A DNA stretch of 19,465 nt from Litoreibacter sp. (GTDB taxonomy: Bacteria > Pseudomonadota > Alphaproteobacteria > Rhodobacterales > Rhodobacteraceae): NCBI GenBank assembly GCA_013042765.1, contig JABDPP010000151.1, positions 1 to 19,465 of the forward strand. The letters run 5' to 3'. How positions within the stretch are numbered: the stretch's first letter is position 1; each line of letters opens with the position of its first letter. Made by a program: the position numbers and the translations under genes. Shown one piece after another: positions 14,754 through 19,465 of this stretch. Under the pieces are notes generated by a model. The model was not told where the DNA came from and made no database searches. It worked only from the letters and a program-made list of their open reading frames with translations.

Positions 14754-15965
14754 ATGTCTCATATTGTCGTCCTCGGCGCCGGGCAGGCCGGATCTTCGCT
14801 ATGTGCCAAGCTGCGCAAGCTTGGATTTGATGGCGAGATTACGCTGATTGGTGCTGAGCCCGTCCCACCCTATCAACGCCCACCCCTGTCCAAGGCCTAC
14901 CTGATGGGAGAGATGGAAAAGGAACGGTTATTTCTGCGTTCGGAGAGCTTCTACACGGATCAGGACATCACCCTTCGGTTGGGCGCTGAAGTAACCCGGA
15001 TTGTCCCGTCGGAAAAGATCGTGACCGTTGACGGCGAAGACATCGCCTATGATCAACTTGCGCTTACGACAGGATCAGTTCCCCGCCATCTGCCCGACGC
15101 GATCGGCGGCACTCTCGATGGGGTCCATGTTGTCCGGGCCCTCGCCGACGTGGATGCGATGGCAGATGATTTTCAGCCCGGGCGAAAATGTCTTGTCGTG
15201 GGCGGAGGCTATATCGGGCTGGAGGCGGCAGCCGTCGCCCGCAAGATGGGGGTTGAGGTCACGCTTGTCGAAATGTCCGACCGCATCCTGCAGCGGGTCG
15301 CAGCGCCCCAGACATCAGACTATTTTCGCAAGCTCCACACGGACCACGGCGTCGATATCCGAGAAGGGATCGGGCTGGCGCGCCTTCTGGGTGACACGCA
15401 GGTGACCGGTGCCGAGTTCTCCGATGGATCAACACTTGAAGTGGATTTCGTGATCGTGGGCATCGGCATCGCGCCCGCGGATACGCTGGCCCAGCAGACC
15501 GGTCTTGAGATCGAAAACGGCATTAAGACCGATGCCCATGGTCGCACCTCCGATCCTAGCGTCTGGGCCGCGGGCGACTGCGCGTCATTTCCTTGGAAGG
15601 GTGGGCGCATCCGGTTGGAAAGCGTCCAGAACGCGATTGATCAGGCCGAGCTGGTGGCCGAAAACATGCTGGGCGCTGATAAGAACTATGAACCGCACCC
15701 CTGGTTCTGGTCCGACCAGTACGATGTAAAGCTGCAAATCGCGGGCCTGAACACCGGCTATGACCGGGTTGTCTCCCGCGCCGGGGACGCGGAGGGTTCT
15801 TGCTCCTTCTGGTATTATGTGGGCGCCACCTTGCTGGCGGTGGATGCGATGAACGCCCCGCGCGACTACATGATCGGCAAGCGCCTGATCGAGGCCGGCA
15901 AAAGCCCTGATCCGGAGGAGATCGCCGACCCCCAGACCGATATGAAGGGCCTGTTGCAGCGTTGA
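14754..15965 (+). CDS. FAD-dependent NAD(P)H:ferredoxin/rubredoxin reductase-like oxidoreductase
   Basis: A 403-aa flavoprotein of the family that includes putidaredoxin and rhodocoxin reductases and the oxygenase-coupled ferredoxin reductases. It would pass electrons from NAD(P)H to a small iron-sulfur protein. The FAD site is GAGQAG (8-13), the NAD(P)H site GGGYIG (150-155) followed by VTLVEMSD, and the second FAD motif is AAGDC (272-276). A C-terminal Reductase_C domain begins near HPWFWSDQYDVKLQ. There is no CxxC redox pair, so it is not a thioredoxin or glutathione reductase. The ATG at 14754 has GGAGAGG with 8 bases of spacing. Its stop overlaps the rsmD start. No ferredoxin, rubredoxin or P450 gene is adjacent, so the electron acceptor is unknown. 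Confidence 0.9.
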   Translation: MSHIVVLGAGQAGSSLCAKLRKLGFDGEITLIGAEPVPPYQRPPLSKAYLMGEMEKERLFLRSESFYTDQDITLRLGAEVTRIVPSEKIVTVDGEDIAYDQLALTTGSVPRHLPDAIGGTLDGVHVVRALADVDAMADDFQPGRKCLVVGGGYIGLEAAAVARKMGVEVTLVEMSDRILQRVAAPQTSDYFRKLHTDHGVDIREGIGLARLLGDTQVTGAEFSDGSTLEVDFVIVGIGIAPADTLAQQTGLEIENGIKTDAHGRTSDPSVWAAGDCASFPWKGGRIRLESVQNAIDQAELVAENMLGADKNYEPHPWFWSDQYDVKLQIAGLNTGYDRVVSRAGDAEGSCSFWYYVGATLLAVDAMNAPRDYMIGKRLIEAGKSPDPEEIADPQTDMKGLLQR

Positions 15966-16567
15966 GGATCATCGCGGGCCGATATCGGGGCATGGCGCTT
16001 TCCGCCGTCGGAAAGGGCGATACTAATGCCCATCTGCGCCCCACGACAGACCGGGTGCGCGAAAGCCTGTTTAATGTACTGGCGGGCGGCAAATTCGGCG
16101 ACCCGATTACCGATGCGAGGGTGGTAGACCTGTTCGCGGGCACCGGAGCGCTCGGCCTCGAGGCGCTCTCCCGTGGTGCCTCTCATGTCACCTTCGTTGA
16201 GAGCGGTCGAAAGGCACTGTCATTGATCCGCGAAAACATCGCAAAGCTCGGCGTGCGAGACGAGACGAGGGTCGTTGCCACCGACGCGACCAAATCCGGG
16301 AACCTCGGGGATGAAGGGCCGTTTCAGCTTGTCTTTCTCGATCCGCCCTATGGCAAACATATGGGGCAGAAGGCCCTCGCACATCTACGTGAGGCCGGCA
16401 TGCTAGGCCCGGAGGCTCTGATTGTCTGGGAGGAAAGCGCGCCGCAAGACCCGCCCGAGGGCTACGAATTGCTTGAGACGCGAAAATACGGCAGCACCCA
16501 TGTGACATTTCTGCGCGCCCGGAATTTGGCAAGCTCGTCGTTTTCCGATACTCTGAACGCATGGTAA
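15962..16567 (+). CDS. rsmD: 16S rRNA (guanine(966)-N(2))-methyltransferase RsmD
   Basis: A 201-aa SAM-dependent methyltransferase that modifies G966 of 16S rRNA in the small subunit. The N-terminus RIIAGRYRG is the classic RsmD start. The SAM-binding motif is DLFAGTGALGLEAL (56-69), the acidic end of the next strand is in TFVES, and the catalytic DPPY is at 127-130. Length is normal for the family. The start codon is a TTG at 15962-15964 that overlaps the reductase stop (TTGA); no in-frame ATG would keep the conserved N-terminus, which decides the start. Translation therefore depends on coupling to the upstream gene. A 227-base gap follows with no terminator on this strand. Confidence 0.94.
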   Translation: MRIIAGRYRGMALSAVGKGDTNAHLRPTTDRVRESLFNVLAGGKFGDPITDARVVDLFAGTGALGLEALSRGASHVTFVESGRKALSLIRENIAKLGVRDETRVVATDATKSGNLGDEGPFQLVFLDPPYGKHMGQKALAHLREAGMLGPEALIVWEESAPQDPPEGYELLETRKYGSTHVTFLRARNLASSSFSDTLNAW

Positions 16568-16794
16568 CCGAGGTCCTATCCAGAGGTTTTTTCGTTCATG
16601 CGCCTCGCGCTGAATACAGCAGGCCATCGTCTGATCCAAAGACGTCGTGGCCTTTGATGGGAGACATTGTCAGCCACCGGGCTGGCATGCCCGAGCACTT
16701 GATCCAATGGCGCAGGGCAGAAGGTGCATCGGACCCAAAGCCTGAATAGAAAAGGGCCGCCCAAAAGGACGGCCCTAAAACTCACTTGAATGGA
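16568..16794. other. Intergenic region between rsmD and the TRAP binding protein
   Basis: These 227 bases between convergent genes carry no recognised gene. A 62-codon open frame (16561-16749, ATG overlapping the rsmD stop) lacks a ribosome-binding site and recognisable similarity. No tRNA or other RNA fold was seen. The right end holds the dctP-type terminator. Confidence 0.5.
16748..16776 (-). terminator. Rho-independent terminator of the TRAP binding protein gene
   Basis: Read on the minus strand, AGGGCCGTCC pairs with GGCGGCCCT over a short T-rich loop with one bulged T, followed by TTTTCT. On the + strand the arms are 16753-16761 and 16767-16776. It lies 18 bases past the stop. Confidence 0.85.
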
Positions 16795-17838
16795 TCAGTT
16801 GGCCGCAGTTTCGGCAATAACACTGGCCATGAATGCGCGGGCATCATCGACCAGCGCCTGCCCGTCGAGACCTTTGCCATTCATCTCGGCAATCCATTCC
16901 TCGGTGACGATTGCGCCCAGTTCCTTGATCCGGTTCGTCTCAGCGTCGCTGATCTCACCGATCTGGTTACCGTCATCAATCATCGCCTGTTTGCCGACCT
17001 TGTCACCTTGGTCATGGGCAAGTCCGGCCCACGCGCTCGCCATCAGGCCGGAATTTGCGTCGATGACAGCCTTCAGGTCGTCGGGCAAGCTGTCATACTT
17101 GGCCTGGTTCATGGCCCAGATGAAATACAGGTTATAAAGCGACCTGTCTCCGGCCACATCGGTGTGGCTGTCCGTAAGTTCGTTCAGCTTCAGCGAAGGC
17201 GACATTTCCCAGGTAATCACGCCACCATCGACAACGCCCTTGGACAGGGCTTCGGGGAATGCCGGAACCGGCATGCCGACAGGAACTGCGCCCATTTTCT
17301 TGAGCAACAGGGTCGCCGGACGTGACGGACCGCGCAGCTTCAGTCCTTTGAAATCCTCAACCTGGCGGATCACATCGCCTTTCTTATGGACAAGACCCGG
17401 ACCGTGCAAGTGTGCCGCAATCAGCTTCACGTCCTTGAAATCGTCCATCAGGTATTTCTCTGTGAACATCCACGCGGCCTTGCTGGCCTGCTCACCGGAT
17501 TTGGTCACCATGAAAGGCAGTTCCATCGCCTCGGCCTCGGGGAACCGGCCGGGCTGGTAGCCGGGAATGACCCAACCGCCATCAACCGCACCATCTCGGA
17601 TCAGATCGTACTGGTTCGGGGCCTTTCCGCCCAGCTGCATGAACGGATACAACTCGACTTTGATACGACCATCGGAATCCCGTTCGATTTTGTCGGCCCA
17701 TGGCTGCATGAAATAGGTCGGGTTTGCAGATTTCGGCGAGACAAAATGTTGGAAGCGGAGGGTGACCTCCTGTGCCATCGCGCTTGAAGCACCTGCAAAG
17801 GTCAGCAGGGCAAGCGTTGCGGTCTTGAGAAAGGTCAT
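16795..17838 (-). CDS. dctP: TRAP transporter substrate-binding protein (DctP family)
   Basis: A 347-aa periplasmic protein that captures an organic acid-type solute for a tripartite ATP-independent transporter. A Sec signal peptide ends in AMA-Q at about residue 22. The family ligand-site stretch is FKGLKLRGPSR, with Arg169 the expected carboxylate-binding arginine. It is followed by the DctP hallmark of a LLLKKMGAVPVGMPV strand and ALSKGVVDGG. The ATG at 17836-17838 follows a near-perfect AGGAGGT 7-8 bases upstream, and the signal peptide starts there, so the longer open frame to 17925 is rejected. High expression is suggested by this ribosome-binding site and the terminator. The membrane subunits DctQ and DctM are not on either side within the window, so this is an orphan binding protein here. 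The ligand cannot be read from sequence. Confidence 0.93.
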   Translation of the reverse strand: MTFLKTATLALLTFAGASSAMAQEVTLRFQHFVSPKSANPTYFMQPWADKIERDSDGRIKVELYPFMQLGGKAPNQYDLIRDGAVDGGWVIPGYQPGRFPEAEAMELPFMVTKSGEQASKAAWMFTEKYLMDDFKDVKLIAAHLHGPGLVHKKGDVIRQVEDFKGLKLRGPSRPATLLLKKMGAVPVGMPVPAFPEALSKGVVDGGVITWEMSPSLKLNELTDSHTDVAGDRSLYNLYFIWAMNQAKYDSLPDDLKAVIDANSGLMASAWAGLAHDQGDKVGKQAMIDDGNQIGEISDAETNRIKELGAIVTEEWIAEMNGKGLDGQALVDDARAFMASVIAETAAN

Positions 17839-18039
17839 CGTGAGACCTCCTTTTTTCGAGTCTGGGTTCACGCAGGAGATGCCTGCAGTGCTGGGGACAT
17901 GTAAGCATTTCCAACCCGGCCGCAACCAATTGGTAAAAAGAAATTCCTACATATTGTGGCTGCAGCAGCTTGTTCCCCTAGGTCTAATATGGGACTGTTG
18001 CTAAAAACGAGCATATGAAAATACAGGCCTTCTAACCGC
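17839..18039. other. Divergent dctP / recQ intergenic region with palindromes
   Basis: These 201 bases hold the perfect 10-bp palindrome ACCAATTGGT (17925-17934) and the inverted repeat GCAGG-N5-CCTGC (17872-17886), both upstream of the binding-protein gene. A TAATAT box at 17985-17990 could be a -10 for recQ, but no well-spaced -35 was found. No gene was recognised. Confidence 0.4.
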
Positions 18040-19465
18040 ATGTTTGACCCCGAACAGCTGCTTTCGACCGTCTTTGGCTTTGATGCCTTTCGGCCCGGAC
18101 AGGCTGAAATTGTAGAGGCGATCTGCGCGGGTCAAAACACGCTGGCGATCATGCCCACGGGAGGTGGAAAGTCACTGTGCTTCCAGCTGCCAGCGCTTGC
18201 CCGCGAAGGGGTCACAGTTGTCATATCGCCACTGATAGCGCTGATGCGCGATCAGGTGCGTGCGCTCAAGGCCGCAGGCGTTCCGGCCGGTGCTCTGACC
18301 TCCGGCAATACTCAGGAAGAAACCGACGAGGTGTTCGAGGCGCTGCACACAGGGCAGTTGAAACTGCTTTATATCGCGCCAGAACGCCTTGCCTCCTCGG
18401 CCGCCAGAGACATGCTCAAGCGCGCGGGAACCTCCCTGATCGCAGTGGATGAGGCCCATTGCGTCAGCCAATGGGGGCATGATTTCCGCCCTGACTACCT
18501 GCGGATTGGGGAATTGAGACGCGCGCTTGATGTGCCGCTGGCCGCCTTCACGGCAACCGCCGATGCCGAGACCCGCGAAGAAATCGTGGCGCGCCTGTTT
18601 GGCGGTGACGCGCCCCGCACTTTTCTGCAGGGCTTTGACCGACCTAATATCCATCTGGCGATGCAGCCCAAGGATGGGCCACGCAGACAGATCCTCGAGT
18701 TTGCGGACGCGCGGCGCGGCCAGTCGGGGATTGTCTACACGGGCACAAGGGCAAAGACCGAAACGCTCGCCCGTGCGCTTAACGAAGACGGACACACCGC
18801 CTGTTTCTACCATGGCGGCATGGACCCGGACGACCGGCGGATCGTGGAAAGTCGGTTTCAGCGCGAAGATGGCTTGATCGTCGTAGCGACCGTCGCCTTC
18901 GGGATGGGCATCGACAAGCCGGATATCCGCTGGGTCGCTCATGCCGATCTGCCAAAATCGATCGAGAGTTACTACCAGGAGATCGGTCGCGCCGGACGCG
19001 ATGGCGCGCCCGCTGAGACGCTCACGCTTTACGGCGCCGATGATATCAAGTTTCGCCGTCAGCAGATCGACGAGAGCATTGCCCCCGACGACCGGAAGAT
19101 GGCCGATCATGCGCGGCTCAACGCCTTGCTCGGTCTTGCAGAAGCCCTAACGTGCCGACGCGCGGACCTGCTGGGGTATTTCGGTGAGACCGTGGTCAAA
19201 TGCGGGCATTGCGACCTATGCGAAACCCCGCCCGAAACCTTTGACGGCACCGAAGCTGTCCGCAAGGCCCTCTCGGCAATTCTACGCACCGAGGAGTTCT
19301 TCGGTGCGGGCCATCTGATCGACATCCTGACCGGCAACATGACCGATAAGGTTCGTGAACGTGGACATGACGCACTGCCCACCTTCGGGATTGGGACCGA
19401 GTTCGACAAACGCGGCTGGCAAGCCGTGTTCCGGCAAATGATGGGGCACGATCTGATCCGCCCCG
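18040..19465 (+). CDS. recQ: ATP-dependent DNA helicase RecQ, N-terminal part (3' truncated)
   Basis: The first 475 codons of a superfamily 2 3'-5' DNA helicase that unwinds recombination and fork intermediates; the frame runs off the right edge (family about 600-700 aa). Visible motifs are FRPGQ (17-21, Q-type motif 0), Walker A MPTGGGKS (38-45), DEAH (137-140), the aromatic-rich loop HCVSQWGHDFRPDY (140-153), TATA (171-174), and motif VI QEIGRAGRDG (313-322). The RecQ zinc site is complete: Cys372, Cys388, Cys391 and Cys394. The RQC winged helix starts but is cut, and any HRDC domain lies off the window. The ATG at 18040 is the first in-frame start after a TGA at 18016-18018. No clear ribosome-binding site precedes it. 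Diagnosis is secure. Confidence 0.96.
   Translation, partial: MFDPEQLLSTVFGFDAFRPGQAEIVEAICAGQNTLAIMPTGGGKSLCFQLPALAREGVTVVISPLIALMRDQVRALKAAGVPAGALTSGNTQEETDEVFEALHTGQLKLLYIAPERLASSAARDMLKRAGTSLIAVDEAHCVSQWGHDFRPDYLRIGELRRALDVPLAAFTATADAETREEIVARLFGGDAPRTFLQGFDRPNIHLAMQPKDGPRRQILEFADARRGQSGIVYTGTRAKTETLARALNEDGHTACFYHGGMDPDDRRIVESRFQREDGLIVVATVAFGMGIDKPDIRWVAHADLPKSIESYYQEIGRAGRDGAPAETLTLYGADDIKFRRQQIDESIAPDDRKMADHARLNALLGLAEALTCRRADLLGYFGETVVKCGHCDLCETPPETFDGTEAVRKALSAILRTEEFFGAGHLIDILTGNMTDKVRERGHDALPTFGIGTEFDKRGWQAVFRQMMGHDLIRP

Noticed and set aside
16561..16749. A 62-codon open frame right after rsmD, its ATG overlapping the rsmD stop
   Set aside because: There is no ribosome-binding site, no recognised similarity and no hydrophobic or repeat pattern. 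It could be real only if conserved in relatives.
18015..18033. A six-codon frame (MKIQAF) just before recQ as a leader peptide
   Set aside because: No ribosome-binding site, no attenuator-like hairpin and no regulatory codon run.
18172..19110. A 312-codon open frame antisense to recQ
   Set aside because: It lies wholly inside recQ, has no recognisable domain, and is explained by stop-poor reverse frames in high-GC DNA.
1..19465. CRISPR arrays, insertion sequences, prophage or defence islands
   Set aside because: No regularly spaced repeats, transposase or integrase motifs, terminal inverted repeats with target duplications, or defence-gene domains were seen on either strand.

Overview
The window looks like chromosomal DNA of an alphaproteobacterium, most likely Rhodobacterales (Roseobacter group). 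The grounds are high GC with matching codon use throughout, the addA-trxA order, the FemAB-like (DUF482-type) protein, the mlaA-mlaC pair, and protein sequences typical of that group. No rRNA, tRNA, insertion sequence, prophage, CRISPR array or replication origin was recognised. Coding density is high, no gene-free stretch exceeds about 255 bases, and I see no sign of recent transfer.

Layout. (1) 1-2114, + strand: the 3' part of addA (recombinational repair helicase-nuclease), then trxA with its own probable promoter and a strong terminator. (2) 2143-3870, - strand: glnK-amtB, the PII regulator and its ammonium channel, with a terminator after amtB. (3) 4126-6264, + strand: a bifunctional class A penicillin-binding protein. 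It converges, 4 bases apart, on mlaA-mlaC (6269-7613, - strand), the outer-membrane lipoprotein and periplasmic shuttle of phospholipid transport. (4) 7783-10811, + strand: a type I secretion ABC exporter and its HlyD-type adaptor, sharing an ATGA overlap, with no secreted substrate or TolC nearby. (5) 10884-13626, + strand: a compact probable operon of a Rid-family protein, a glycerophosphodiester phosphodiesterase, a FemAB/GNAT-like protein and a pterin-4a-carbinolamine dehydratase; two of the three junctions are ATGA overlaps. (6) 13645-14668, - strand: two tandem Prx5-type peroxiredoxins, divergent from an FAD/NAD(P)H ferredoxin-reductase-like enzyme whose stop overlaps the TTG start of rsmD (14754-16567, + strand). 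(7) 16795-17838, - strand: a lone TRAP-type solute-binding protein with a terminator. (8) 18040 to the right edge, + strand: recQ, truncated by the window.

Themes are genome maintenance (addA, recQ), nitrogen sensing (glnK-amtB), envelope upkeep (PBP, MlaA/MlaC, possibly GDPD and the FemAB-like protein), redox defence (trxA, two peroxiredoxins, the reductase) and metabolite clean-up (RidA, PCD). I do not see a clearly new biological system. The items most worth a second look are the orphan secretion pair and the duplicated start site in front of it, the diverged peroxiredoxin pair facing a reductase, the four-gene RidA-PCD operon, and the cysteine-bearing insertion in the PBP glycosyltransferase domain.
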